64,000 nt of DNA from CBINFS01 sp966250015 (GTDB taxonomy: Bacteria; Bacteroidota; Rhodothermia; Rhodothermales; DASSAV01): assembly GCA_966250015.1 (NCBI GenBank), contig CBINFS010000003.1, positions 1 through 64,000 on the forward strand. Reading direction: 5' to 3'. The notes beneath the pieces were generated by a model. It searched no databases, had not been told where the DNA came from, and was given only the letters and a program-made list of their open reading frames with translations. Made by a program: the position numbers and the translations under genes. Of the stretch, positions 27,770-36,594 are shown piece by piece. Every line of letters starts with the position of its first letter. Position 1 is the first letter of the stretch.

Positions 27770-28561
27770 ATGCGTCACAAGGGGTTCTGGTTAGTGCTTA
27801 TCTTCTTCGTCGGGTTTTCCACGCCGACTCATGCCCAGGACCTGATCCAATTGTATCAGGAGGCCCATTTCAAGGAGAAGGCTGCGCAGATTTTCGCCGA
27901 ACACGGGATGCGTGTGGACCCGAAGCCCATTATTCTATACAACCTGGATTCAGAACTAATCCGCAGTTATCTGAACCTCGTTCACCCTTCTCCCGTAGTA
28001 AAACCGAAATCCGAACCCAGGCCGCGTTATACGGTCAACAGCTGGCGCGCGGCGAGAAGGCTGGACAAGGAGTGGTTTGAAAAACGGTTCAGTGAAGTAA
28101 AGTGGGCGTTCCTCGGCTATCAAAAGCTCGGCATTCTGGATACGACACAGACACGGGTGTTGCGTGGCCGCCTTGAAGAAGTGTTTGGAGCGCCAACTTC
28201 CGCCACGATTGACGATCTCAAACCTGGACACGGAAGAATCGAGGATTACGTACAGTTTGAGTACTGGATCGTGGTCAATGACTCGATTCCGATCAAGGTT
28301 CTGGACGTGAACGGACCTTTTGACCGTGGCCTTGTATTTGCTGGAGACAGGGCGCATCTTGACGTGCTGTACGACGTAAAGGATGCTCTGGCAGAGCTGA
28401 TCGGACCGGGGAAACCGATCGCTCCGTATGTAGATTATTATTACGACGTTGCAGAACGGATCTGGTACCGGACCGGATACCGAAACCGGGCCTTTTTTCT
28501 ACACCGTTTACCGCACGGTCCGACGGCCTATTACAGGCCTTCGTTAGAGTTCGTACCCTGA
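27770..28561 (+). CDS. Uncharacterised secreted protein
   Basis: A 263-residue protein with a Sec signal peptide (MRHKGFWLVLIFFVGFS..THAQ, cleavage after HAQ). The mature part has no motif I recognise. It shows a predicted mixed alpha/beta domain with many aromatic residues (EDYVQFEYWIVVNDSIPIKV; APYVDYYYDVAERIWYRTGY) and no cysteines or lipobox. It lies between lepA and lepB on the same strand with short gaps, so it is probably co-transcribed. Periplasmic location is inferred from the signal only. Confidence 0.8.
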   Translation: MRHKGFWLVLIFFVGFSTPTHAQDLIQLYQEAHFKEKAAQIFAEHGMRVDPKPIILYNLDSELIRSYLNLVHPSPVVKPKSEPRPRYTVNSWRAARRLDKEWFEKRFSEVKWAFLGYQKLGILDTTQTRVLRGRLEEVFGAPTSATIDDLKPGHGRIEDYVQFEYWIVVNDSIPIKVLDVNGPFDRGLVFAGDRAHLDVLYDVKDALAELIGPGKPIAPYVDYYYDVAERIWYRTGYRNRAFFLHRLPHGPTAYYRPSLEFVP

Positions 28562-28607
28562 GTAATAGATCCGGCCCAATATCGACTGTTTAAACATAGA
28601 AAAAACC

Positions 28608-29747
28608 TTGGACAGTACACGGGCAGCAAGAGAACAGCGCAAAAAGGCGCGCGAAAAGAAAAAGCTTACGACTGCCGGAAAGCTCGCCGATCAGAACGGA
28701 AAACGGGAAGAGGGGAGTACTGAGCCACGCCGGAAGAGCAAACTGCGTGAATGGGGCGATGCGCTGGTCTTCGCGCTCGTGGTCATGCTGATCGTACGGA
28801 CGCTCATCTTTGACCTGTTCCGTATTCCCACCCCTTCGATGGAGAAGAGCCTGCTCATCGGGGATTACCTCTTCGTGTCGAAGCTGCACTATGGTACGAG
28901 GACCCCGATAACGCTGGGGATACCATTTACCCAAATCTATTTGAAAGGCTTCACTCTGCCGCATACGCGGTTGCCGGGTTTCACGAGCATCAAGCGGGGG
29001 GACGCCGTCGTGTTCAACTACCCGCCCGAAGACAAACCGATCGACCGCAAAATGCACTACATCAAACGGGTAGTCGGACTTCCGGGTGAGACGTTGAGCG
29101 TCCGCGACAAACAAGTCTACGTAAACGACGAGCCGCTGCCGCTCAAGGAGACGATGCAGCAGTACTGGTACGTTCACAAGAAGGACCAGCGTTACCGTTT
29201 CTCAGAGGTGCGTCTGCGGGCGCTCGGTGTGACAGAGATCAGCGGCACCTCCGATCCGGCTGTGTGGCGAATGGTGGCAACGCCGGGAGCGGCTGAAGAG
29301 ATCGCGTCGTGGACGTTCGTGGACCGCGTCGAGCCGTACATCGCACCCAACGACGTCGGTTACGGGGCGCTCATGTACCCGCCGGGGATGAACTATACCC
29401 CGGACAATTACGGACCAATTACGATTCCAAAAGAAGGGCAAACGATCACGCTGACCGCCATGAACTGGCCGGTCTACGGGCCCGTCATCGAAAAATATGA
29501 GGGGCATACGGTTCGGAGGCTCGGTGAGGCGTCGTTCGAGATCGACGGAGTGGTCACGAATGAGTACACCTTCAAGCAGGATTATTACTTCATGATGGGG
29601 GATAACCGCGACAACTCGGAGGACAGCCGCTTCTGGGGATTCGTTCCGATGGACCACATCGTCGGGAAGGCCATAATAATCTATTTCTCCTGGGACGCAC
29701 AGGAGAACCTGCCGCGTTTCTCCAGGCTATTCAAGACGATCGAATGA
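28608..29747 (+). CDS. lepB: Signal peptidase I
   Basis: A 379-residue S26 peptidase starting at TTG 28608; no ATG or GTG precedes the membrane helix in a suitable place. A lysine/arginine-rich cytoplasmic N-terminus (1-50) is followed by one membrane helix (about 52-70). The catalytic serine is Ser77 (IPTPSMEKSL) and the general-base lysine is Lys153 (HYIKRVVGLPGE); the C-terminal GDNRDNSEDSRFWGFVP block is complete. A large insertion (about residues 180-300) between the conserved boxes is typical of Bacteroidota enzymes. It cleaves Sec signal peptides. A bidirectional terminator follows. Confidence 0.95.
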   Translation: MDSTRAAREQRKKAREKKKLTTAGKLADQNGKREEGSTEPRRKSKLREWGDALVFALVVMLIVRTLIFDLFRIPTPSMEKSLLIGDYLFVSKLHYGTRTPITLGIPFTQIYLKGFTLPHTRLPGFTSIKRGDAVVFNYPPEDKPIDRKMHYIKRVVGLPGETLSVRDKQVYVNDEPLPLKETMQQYWYVHKKDQRYRFSEVRLRALGVTEISGTSDPAVWRMVATPGAAEEIASWTFVDRVEPYIAPNDVGYGALMYPPGMNYTPDNYGPITIPKEGQTITLTAMNWPVYGPVIEKYEGHTVRRLGEASFEIDGVVTNEYTFKQDYYFMMGDNRDNSEDSRFWGFVPMDHIVGKAIIIYFSWDAQENLPRFSRLFKTIE

Positions 29748-29768
29748 GTCACGCCTGAACAAAAAAGA

Positions 29769-29802
29769 AAAGGCTGAGGACCGTTGTTGGCTCTCAGCCT
29801 TT
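29769..29802. terminator. Bidirectional terminator between lepB and L,D-transpeptidase gene
   Basis: AAAGGCTGAG (29769-29778) pairs perfectly with CTCAGCCTTT (29793-29802). A T-rich run follows on the + strand (GTTGTTTT), and the A-rich stretch 29761-29770 gives a U-run on the minus strand. Confidence 0.9.
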
Positions 29803-29825
29803 GTTGTTTTCGTTCAAGATTCAGG

Positions 29826-30812
29826 TTAACGAGCCGCCTGTAGCCGGAGGCGGTCGAAGACTACCTGCTGATTCGTGCCCGGCGGCACCTCCCACGGATC
29901 CGCTGGGAGCTCGACCTTTTTCAGGATAGGGTATCTCTTCTTGTATTCGAATGGATGGGGCAGCCCCTCGGGATCTTCGCCCAGAACGAGCACCATGGTG
30001 CCCGGCTCCAGGATGCGAGCGCCAACTGATGCGATACCGGTCGATTTGGAGGTGGTCTTCCAGGTGTCAGCCCAGTTGTAGATCCACTTGGCGTCCGTAT
30101 CGATCAGACGGACACACCCGTGGCTCGTAGGACCACCGGTAGGCATCGCATATTGATGAATATGGATGCCCCGCTCGTTGTGGAAGTTGAACACCCAGTA
30201 CATTTCCCAGGGCTCACCCGGAGGACTGAGCGACGACACGCGATATTCCTCCTTCCAGTTGAAGTTGAAGCGGCCGGTCGGAGTAGGTGATTCTTTGGCG
30301 CCGGTGTTGACGATACCCCAACGGACGAGCTGCCCGTACTCATAGGCGGCCCAGGCCTGGATTGACTTGTGGATGATGAAGAGCTTATCCAGGCTCCTCG
30401 CTCCGGGATAGTACCGAGGGAAGGGGGAGTAAGCCCGGAAATCGAGGTCGAACTGCGTCGGAACGACGAGGGTGTCTCCGATTTCCAGCTCTTCCATCAG
30501 CACGCGGTTCAAGAGCTCGACGAGCTTTGCTCTATTCCGTCCGAGCACCGGGTCACCTTCCCCGAGCGCCTTGTAGAACGAGTTACGGGCCAATACCGTA
30601 TTACCACGGCGATCTTGCAACGTGCGATACTCGTAGTAGACGTCGGGCAGATCTTCCAGGTCGTCGACCACGTTGGCGGTTAGCAGGTGCTCGAGCTCAG
30701 TTTGATTGATGTAGGCCTGTGCCAGGACCTCTCGATCCTGCCCAGCCAGGCAGACGAACAGAAGCGCGATCGACGATGCTACTATCCAACGTGAATTGAA
30801 AACAATGCTCAT
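29826..30812 (-). CDS. L,D-transpeptidase (YkuD family), exported
   Basis: A 328-residue protein with an N-terminal signal (MSIVFNSRWIVASSIALLFVCLAG) and a YkuD catalytic domain. The active site is the complete motif SHGCVRLIDTDAKWIYNWAD, with a preceding HIHQYAMPTGG histidine. It makes 3-3 peptidoglycan cross-links or attaches proteins to the wall in the periplasm. The N-terminal part (about 30-130) is not recognised but includes a stretch resembling a substrate-binding module (LEIGDTLVVPTQFDLDF). It is the last gene before the shared terminator; a 197-base gap separates it from the gene upstream, so it may have its own promoter. Confidence 0.9.
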   Translation of the reverse strand: MSIVFNSRWIVASSIALLFVCLAGQDREVLAQAYINQTELEHLLTANVVDDLEDLPDVYYEYRTLQDRRGNTVLARNSFYKALGEGDPVLGRNRAKLVELLNRVLMEELEIGDTLVVPTQFDLDFRAYSPFPRYYPGARSLDKLFIIHKSIQAWAAYEYGQLVRWGIVNTGAKESPTPTGRFNFNWKEEYRVSSLSPPGEPWEMYWVFNFHNERGIHIHQYAMPTGGPTSHGCVRLIDTDAKWIYNWADTWKTTSKSTGIASVGARILEPGTMVLVLGEDPEGLPHPFEYKKRYPILKKVELPADPWEVPPGTNQQVVFDRLRLQAAR

Positions 30813-31009
30813 GCGTACTTCAGGACTGCTTCCGGATCTTACTTTTTTAGTTTAGATACCACCGATAACCGCACGGCAGGTTTCCATTTACGCTTCTGCA
30901 TTCAGGTAATTGCCGAGCTGTAACGGCAGATGTTACCGTTTTCACACAGCGAAAAGCAAATTCCGGGCCCGGTTCGATCCGGATGAGGAAGGGATGACAG
31001 AGAGTCGGA

Positions 31010-31534
31010 TCAGACGGCCTGTGCGAGGCCGTAGACGCGCCCATGCCAGGAGGCATAAGCCGGCCTTGCAAATTGTCCGTTCCGGAGCTCTCCCACCCTC
31101 GTAATGCTTAAATCAAAAACGGTGGTTTCCGGCGTTACGGATCCATGCTGGACCAATTTCCTGAAGTCCGACCGCGACGTCCGTACGACCTGCCCGATTG
31201 AATCCATGAAAAAGACGTCGAGTGAGGAAGCCCAGGTGATTCCCAGGGTTTCACCGAACGCTTTAAGTGCGGAGGTCAGGGCATCAATTCCACAACCGGA
31301 AATTTCCCCTTCGTCGAGCTCCGCGGCGATCAGGAGAAACTGTCCATTTTTCACTTCAGTGGCTGCTTTAACGCGCCGGCCGTGCGACACCCACGACGCA
31401 AAAAAGGTCTTTGCCTTTTCCATCAGTTGATCCTCCTGCGCGGAAGACATTGGATTCTCGGAAGCAAAGATCCAGAGGTGGGCGTGGTCGGGAAATTCGC
31501 TAAAAAGATCGTTATAGCTGAATTTAGAAGACAT
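31010..31534 (-). CDS. Small Bacteroidota-type orphan (family often labelled 'ABC transporter ATPase')
   Basis: A 174-residue soluble protein. Its pattern (HLWIFASENPMSS, FFASWVSHGRRVKA, AELDEGEISGCGIDALTSALKAFG) matches a small family widespread in Bacteroidota that carries the misleading name 'ABC transporter ATPase'; no Walker A or B motif is visible. Function is unknown. The conserved ISGCGIDA segment with a lone cysteine is the most distinctive feature. It starts 34 bases after the dxs stop on the same strand and probably belongs to the xseA-xseB-dxs transcript. Confidence 0.7.
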   Translation of the reverse strand: MSSKFSYNDLFSEFPDHAHLWIFASENPMSSAQEDQLMEKAKTFFASWVSHGRRVKAATEVKNGQFLLIAAELDEGEISGCGIDALTSALKAFGETLGITWASSLDVFFMDSIGQVVRTSRSDFRKLVQHGSVTPETTVFDLSITRVGELRNGQFARPAYASWHGRVYGLAQAV

Positions 31535-31568
31535 CTTTATAATGAAAGTTAAGGGTTAACCGATTGGA

Positions 31569-33533
31569 TCAGGAGGCCGAAAGGAGCGGGGTACGGCGCG
31601 ACGTCAAAAGCTCTTGCGCGTGGCGGACGATCCCTTCCACGTCGATTCCCAGCATCTTGTGAAGCTCACGTTGTGAACCGTGTTCGACGAAGGAATCCGG
31701 AAGGCCGAGACGTAGTACCGTGGCGTTGAAGTGATGGTCGATCATCCATTCGAGCACGGCGCTTCCGGCGCCCCCTGTGATCACGCCGTCTTCGACGGTG
31801 ATCACACGGTCGAATCGGGAGAAAACGTCTGTCAACAGTTCTTCGTCGAGGGGTTTGCAGAATCGCAAGTCGAAATGGGCGGCGTCGACCCCTTCCGTTG
31901 CCAGCCTTTCGCACGCCTCGATGACGTACTGCCCAATGGATCCGTACGAAACGAAGGCAAGGTCGGACCCGTCTCTGATCCTTCTACCCTTACCGATTCC
32001 GATTTCCTCGAAGGTGGACGGAAGGTCCATTCCGGTTGCTTCACCTCGGGGGTAACGGATGGCAAAAGGACCCTTATCGTAGAGGGATGCGGTATACATG
32101 AGGTTCCGCAAGTCCAGCTCGTCGAGCGGGGCGGAGAGAATCATATTGGGAATGCACCGCATGTACGCGACGTCAAACGCGCCGTGGTGGGTAGGACCGT
32201 CGGCGCCGGCAAGACCTGCACGATCGAGGCAAAAAACGACCGGGAGGCGTTGTAGCGCCACGTCGTGTACGAGGCCGTCGTATGCACGTTGGAGGAATGT
32301 AGAATAAATCGCCACGAAGGGCTTGTACCCCTGTGTTGCAAGGCCGGCGGCAAAGACGGTCGCGTGCATTTCCGCGATGCCCACGTCGAATGCCCGGTCT
32401 GGGATTTCATCGAACAGCTTCTTCAAGCCGGTGCCACTGGGCATGGCGGCGGTGATTCCAACGATCTTCGGATTCTCGCGTGCAAGCTCGACGATGGTGT
32501 CGCCAAAGACATCCTGCCACTTCGGCTTTTCCTTGGCGGGTGTTGGTTTGACGGCAAGCGAGAGGCCGGTCACCTTGTCGAACGGCGAGCTCTGGGCGTG
32601 CCAGCGAACCTGGTCGTGTTCGGCCGGTGCGAACCCTTTGCCTTTCAGGGTGACCGCGTGAAGCAGGATGGGCCCCTTCAGCTTGCGTAGATCGCGGAGC
32701 AGGTCGACGACGAGGTTGACATCGTGGCCGTCAACCGGGCCAAAATAGCGGAATCCCAGGGCTTCGAAGAGGCCGCCGGGCGTCAGTGCCGTTTTCATGG
32801 CAGTCTCGACCTTTGCCGCAAGACGCTGCAGCCTGCCACCGCCCATTCCCTTCAACCGCTCGAAGAACTCCCATACGTCGTCGCGAAATTGATTCCAGCG
32901 TTCGCCGGAGGTGATCTCGGCGAGGTGTTCGTTCAAGGCGCCGACGTTCGGATCGATGGACATCCGATTGTCATTCAGCACCACCAGGAGGTCCGTATTG
33001 CTCGTACCGGCGTTGTTCAACCCTTCGAAGGCAAGACCACCGGTCAGAGCGCCGTCGCCAATGACAGCCGCGATCCTCCGATCCGAACCCGAAAGGTCAC
33101 GTGCGCGGGCCATTCCGAGCGCAGCGGAAATTGAGGTCGAGGCGTGGCCGACGCCAAAGGTGTCGTATTTGGATTCGTCGCGCTTGGGGAAGCCGGAGAT
33201 GCCACCGAGCTTCCGGTTGGTTTCGAAGCGGTCGCGCCTGCCCGTCAAGATCTTGTGGCCGTAGGCCTGGTGTCCGACGTCCCATACGATCAGGTCGTTG
33301 GGAGTATCGAAGACGTAATGGAGCGCAACCGTTAGCTCGACAACTCCAAGGGAAGCACCAAAATGGCCTCCGTGGACCGATACCGTTTCGATGATGAAGT
33401 CGCGTAGCTCACGGCAAACCTGCGGCAGCTGCTCCTGTTTGAGTGCGCGTAAGTCGGCCGGGAAATTAATCGATTTGAGAAGGGACTCACCACTTGCGCC
33501 CTGAGTCCCATCCGTGGTTGAACGTGATGCCAT
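31569..33533 (-). CDS. dxs: 1-deoxy-D-xylulose-5-phosphate synthase
   Basis: A 654-residue thiamine-diphosphate enzyme joining pyruvate and glyceraldehyde-3-phosphate at the start of the MEP isoprenoid pathway. It has GHFGASLGVVELTVALHYVF, WDVGHQAYGHKILTGR, the ThDP-binding GDGALTGGLAFEGLNNAG, and the transketolase central and C-terminal domains (FCLDRAGLAGADGPTHHGAFD; PFAIRYPRGEA; TVEDGVITGGAGSAV). Length is slightly above usual because of an N-terminal extension of about 15 residues. It follows xseB by about 70 bases in the same orientation, as in many bacteria that group xseB with isoprenoid genes. Confidence 0.96.
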   Translation of the reverse strand: MASRSTTDGTQGASGESLLKSINFPADLRALKQEQLPQVCRELRDFIIETVSVHGGHFGASLGVVELTVALHYVFDTPNDLIVWDVGHQAYGHKILTGRRDRFETNRKLGGISGFPKRDESKYDTFGVGHASTSISAALGMARARDLSGSDRRIAAVIGDGALTGGLAFEGLNNAGTSNTDLLVVLNDNRMSIDPNVGALNEHLAEITSGERWNQFRDDVWEFFERLKGMGGGRLQRLAAKVETAMKTALTPGGLFEALGFRYFGPVDGHDVNLVVDLLRDLRKLKGPILLHAVTLKGKGFAPAEHDQVRWHAQSSPFDKVTGLSLAVKPTPAKEKPKWQDVFGDTIVELARENPKIVGITAAMPSGTGLKKLFDEIPDRAFDVGIAEMHATVFAAGLATQGYKPFVAIYSTFLQRAYDGLVHDVALQRLPVVFCLDRAGLAGADGPTHHGAFDVAYMRCIPNMILSAPLDELDLRNLMYTASLYDKGPFAIRYPRGEATGMDLPSTFEEIGIGKGRRIRDGSDLAFVSYGSIGQYVIEACERLATEGVDAAHFDLRFCKPLDEELLTDVFSRFDRVITVEDGVITGGAGSAVLEWMIDHHFNATVLRLGLPDSFVEHGSQRELHKMLGIDVEGIVRHAQELLTSRRTPLLSAS

Positions 33534-33606
33534 TTAGTCGCGTGTTAATACTCGCTTACGAAGGACTAAGTACCTGCGATACAGGGATGAAGTTCTCCTG
33601 TGCCGG

Positions 33607-33831
33607 TCAGTCCAACGTCAGTTCTCTCACCCTAAGCTCGGCGGCATTGAGCCTGTCCATACAATACCGGGCGAGACCGATCCCCTCCTCGTACACGTCG
33701 AGTGCGTCTTCAAGTGGAAGCTCGTTCGATTCCAACTGGGCGACGATTTCTTCGAGTCGCTTGAAGGCTTGCTCAAATTTTAGCTCGGGCTTTACGGGAT
33801 TGTCGTTTGAGAGGTTCATTCTGTTTTGCAT
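33607..33831 (-). CDS. xseB: Exodeoxyribonuclease VII small subunit
   Basis: A 74-residue protein with the XseB pattern LKFEQAFKRLEEIVAQLESNELPLEDALDVYEEGIGLA split over one helical hairpin, the size expected of this subunit. Several copies bind one XseA to form the single-strand nuclease. It starts 14 bases after the xseA stop, so the pair is co-transcribed. Confidence 0.94.
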   Translation of the reverse strand: MQNRMNLSNDNPVKPELKFEQAFKRLEEIVAQLESNELPLEDALDVYEEGIGLARYCMDRLNAAELRVRELTLD

Positions 33832-33845
33832 TAAATTTTAATTTC

Positions 33846-35087
33846 CTATAGGATACGAGATTCTCGAGCGCCGTCCTTGAAACGGAGCACAACCAGGTCA
33901 TCCGTGTGAAGCTCGGCTGCGCGCGTGATAGGCACCTTGCCGCGCTCGACACGGGCAAAACCGAGCTCGAGCGGACGGTCCGGATCGAGTGTTCGTAGCA
34001 TCTGTTCGAGGCCTATCAGCTTCAGATGACGGTTCTGCAGGCTATGGCTCATGATCCGAGAGAGCCGATGGTACAGGTCGGCAACGTTCCGTTGCCGGAT
34101 CCCGATTTCTTCGACCGGCCGCCGAAACGCGTACGAAGCAGTTAGCGCCCTGACGTGATGCTTGAGCCGGATGATTTCACCTTCCAGGTTGTCTCGCATG
34201 GATCGAGCCATTCCATCCACTGCGGCAGCTACGTCGAACCTGTTCGGGACGACGACCTCGGCAGCCATTGAAGGGGTTGCGGCTCGAACGTCGGCTACAA
34301 AATCGGCAATCGTAAAATCCGTCTCATGTCCGACAGCGCTGACGACGGGGATGACGGAGTCGTAGATGGCGCGGGCAACCACTTCTTCGTTAAATGGCCA
34401 GAGGTCCTCGATCGAGCCGCCACCTCTCGTCACGATTAGACAGTCCGGACGTGGAAAGGAGTCTTTGGGAAGCTCGTTAAATGTACGAACGGCTGCCGCG
34501 ATTTCGTCAGAAGCGCCGGCTCCCTGAACGTGGACAGGGCTGACGAGTACCTGAACCAGAGGAAATCTGCGGGCCAGGATCGACAGGATGTCTCGCAACG
34601 CGGCGCCGTCGCCGGAAGTCACGACGCCGATTGTTTCCGGAAACCGGGGCAAGTCGACTTTATGGGCCTGGTCGAACAGGCCTTCGGAAGCCAGCCGTTT
34701 CTTGAGAGCCTCGAAAGCTTTCTGGAGTGCGCCTTCACCGGCAGGACGGAGCGCTCGGACGACGAGCTGGAGCTCGCCTCGCGCTTCATAAACCGAAACC
34801 GATCCGAATGCCCTTACGAGCATACCATCCCGCGGCTTGAAAAAGACCTGTTCCGCAACACTTCGCCACATGACGCATCGAATCTGGCTGTCAGCGTCTT
34901 TAAGGCTGAAATAGCAGTGTCCCGAGCTGTGCTGTTTAAAATTTGAAATCTCTCCCTCGACCCAGATGTCCTCAAACTGCTGTTCGACGAGCTGCCGGAG
35001 ACCGGACGTCAGATCCGAAATGCTCCATATCTTCGTGGCGGGAGTAAAAGATTCGGGACCTTCCAGGGGCCCATGTGGGTTAAGCAT
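33846..35087 (-). CDS. xseA: Exodeoxyribonuclease VII large subunit
   Basis: A 413-residue protein. It has an N-terminal OB-fold (WVEGEISNFKQHSSGHCYFSLKD) and the nuclease domain with TSGDGAALRDILSILARRFP, DCLIVTRGGGSIEDLWPFN and SAVGHETDFTIADFVADVRAATPS, the family's catalytic motifs, then a coiled-coil region and a short C-terminal beta tail. It degrades single-stranded DNA to oligonucleotides. It is divergent from the phosphatase gene, with 53 bases between starts, leaving little room for two separate promoters. Confidence 0.96.
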   Translation of the reverse strand: MLNPHGPLEGPESFTPATKIWSISDLTSGLRQLVEQQFEDIWVEGEISNFKQHSSGHCYFSLKDADSQIRCVMWRSVAEQVFFKPRDGMLVRAFGSVSVYEARGELQLVVRALRPAGEGALQKAFEALKKRLASEGLFDQAHKVDLPRFPETIGVVTSGDGAALRDILSILARRFPLVQVLVSPVHVQGAGASDEIAAAVRTFNELPKDSFPRPDCLIVTRGGGSIEDLWPFNEEVVARAIYDSVIPVVSAVGHETDFTIADFVADVRAATPSMAAEVVVPNRFDVAAAVDGMARSMRDNLEGEIIRLKHHVRALTASYAFRRPVEEIGIRQRNVADLYHRLSRIMSHSLQNRHLKLIGLEQMLRTLDPDRPLELGFARVERGKVPITRAAELHTDDLVVLRFKDGARESRIL

Positions 35088-35140
35088 ATCAATTCGGTGA
35101 TGCCGTCCTCCCTGCCTGGTTCGGCAGAGGGGGCGGTTTT

Positions 35141-35692
35141 TTGACTAACTATCGTTGTTTAGCTGTGGATAAGAGCAATTCAAAACCAAAAGATAAGATT
35201 CGAATTCAGTTTGTTTGTTTAGGTAATATATGCCGAAGCCCACTGGCAGAGGGGGTTTTTCGGAAAAAGGTGGAAGAAGCCGGGCTTGCCGATATTTTCG
35301 AGATCCGTTCGTCAGGTACGAGCGATTGGCACGTCGGCGAGGGCGCAGATACACGGATGGCCGAAACAGCCGAACGGCATGGCGTTTCGCTCAAAAATCA
35401 TGCTGCCAGGCAATTCAGGAAAGAAGATCTGGAGCAATTCGACCACATTCTGGTCATGGACAAAGACATCCTGAACGATGTGCTCTACCTCGACACGGAA
35501 GATCGATACGGTAGCAAGGTGCGGTTATTCAGGGAGTTCGATCCGTCGCCCGATTGTTTTCAGGTCCCCGATCCCTATTATGGGGGGCCTGACGGTTTTG
35601 AAAACGTATACCTGATCGTGGAACGTACGGCAGAGAATTTGCTTCAAGTCCTCATTCGTACGTATAACCTGGAAGTAGAACAAAACTCTTAA
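35141..35692 (+). CDS. Low-molecular-weight phosphatase (arsenate reductase/LMW-PTP fold)
   Basis: About 183 residues. TTG 35141 is the longest start; GTG 35165 is an alternative, and neither has a clear ribosome site. The P-loop is CLGNICRS (Cys26 to Arg32 in the longer form) and the general-acid aspartate is in VPDPYYGGPDGFENVY. The family removes phosphate from tyrosine or from sugar-phosphate adducts. It directly precedes a fructosamine-kinase-like gene (26-base gap); that pairing points to a role with the kinase in removing glycation adducts from proteins rather than in signalling. Confidence 0.9.
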   Translation: MTNYRCLAVDKSNSKPKDKIRIQFVCLGNICRSPLAEGVFRKKVEEAGLADIFEIRSSGTSDWHVGEGADTRMAETAERHGVSLKNHAARQFRKEDLEQFDHILVMDKDILNDVLYLDTEDRYGSKVRLFREFDPSPDCFQVPDPYYGGPDGFENVYLIVERTAENLLQVLIRTYNLEVEQNS

Positions 35693-35718
35693 TCAACAGA
35701 TCGTTCTTTTCGGTCGAA

Positions 35719-36591
35719 ATGGTATCCCACGAGGTAATTGAGGAACTGGAAGCACATTTTGGCGAGCCGATCCAGCGATGTGACGAAATAGGCGGCGGTT
35801 GTATTGCCAACGCGAGCAGGGTCGAGGTCGGCGGACGTGTCTACTTCCTCAAATGGAGCACACGCGGTGTCTCCAGAACATTCCCCGCCGAAGCGGCGGG
35901 TCTCGAAGCCTTACGATCAGCCGGTAGCCCGTTGTTCATACCTCGTGTGATCAAGGTGCAGGCTTGTGAAGGAGAGAAGCCGGGCATTTTACTCATGGAT
36001 TGGATCGAGCCCGGAGAAAAGCCTCCAGATTTCTGGGAGGTCTTCGGACGAGGCCTGGCGAGCCTGCATCGGTTTACCGCTTCTCGATATGGCTTCGACC
36101 AGGACAACTTTATCGGCCACATTCCGCAGCAGAATGGCTGGGAGGATAGCTGGCCGACCTTTTTTGCCGGGAAACGCCTTGGCGTACAGGTCGAAATGGC
36201 GCGGGAGCGCGGCGTCTGGCAACGAGGCTGGGATCCCCAATACGAATCCCTCATCGACAGGCTGGAAGAGCTCTTACCAGCGTATCCAGAGAGCTCGATT
36301 CTTCACGGCGATCTTTGGAGCGGAAATTTCCTCGTCACGTCAGACGGAACTGCCGCTCTTATCGATCCGGCGGTGTATTACGGGCACCGTGAAGCCGACC
36401 TTGCCATGACGGAGCTTTTTGGCGGGTTTAGCGAGTCCTTTTACGCGGCCTACCGGGAGGCCTGGCCGCTGGACGATGGGTACGACGAACGCCGGGACGT
36501 GTACAACCTCTATCACCTGATCAACCACCTCAACCATTTCGGCGGGAGCTACGCGGCGTCCGTAGCCAGTATTCTGAGACGATTCAGATAG
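35719..36591 (+). CDS. Fructosamine kinase family protein (probable ketosamine 3-kinase)
   Basis: A 290-residue kinase of the FN3K/YniA family. It has the nucleotide lysine in VYFLKWS, the catalytic loop SILHGDLWSGNFLV, the metal-binding aspartate in LIDPAVYYGHREADLAMTELFGGF, and the C-terminal YNLYHLINHLNHFGGSY block. By family it phosphorylates the 3-OH of ribulosamine- or fructosamine-modified lysines, which makes the adduct unstable and frees the amine. Its neighbour encodes a LMW phosphatase that could handle the 5-phosphorylated adducts. It ends 3 bases from the stop of the convergent hydrolase gene. Confidence 0.93.
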   Translation: MVSHEVIEELEAHFGEPIQRCDEIGGGCIANASRVEVGGRVYFLKWSTRGVSRTFPAEAAGLEALRSAGSPLFIPRVIKVQACEGEKPGILLMDWIEPGEKPPDFWEVFGRGLASLHRFTASRYGFDQDNFIGHIPQQNGWEDSWPTFFAGKRLGVQVEMARERGVWQRGWDPQYESLIDRLEELLPAYPESSILHGDLWSGNFLVTSDGTAALIDPAVYYGHREADLAMTELFGGFSESFYAAYREAWPLDDGYDERRDVYNLYHLINHLNHFGGSYAASVASILRRFR

Positions 36592-36594
36592 GGT

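Noticed and set aside
31010..31534. Small minus-strand gene as a true ABC transporter ATPase
   Set aside because: The family name used in databases is misleading; no Walker A, Walker B or signature motif is present in 174 residues.
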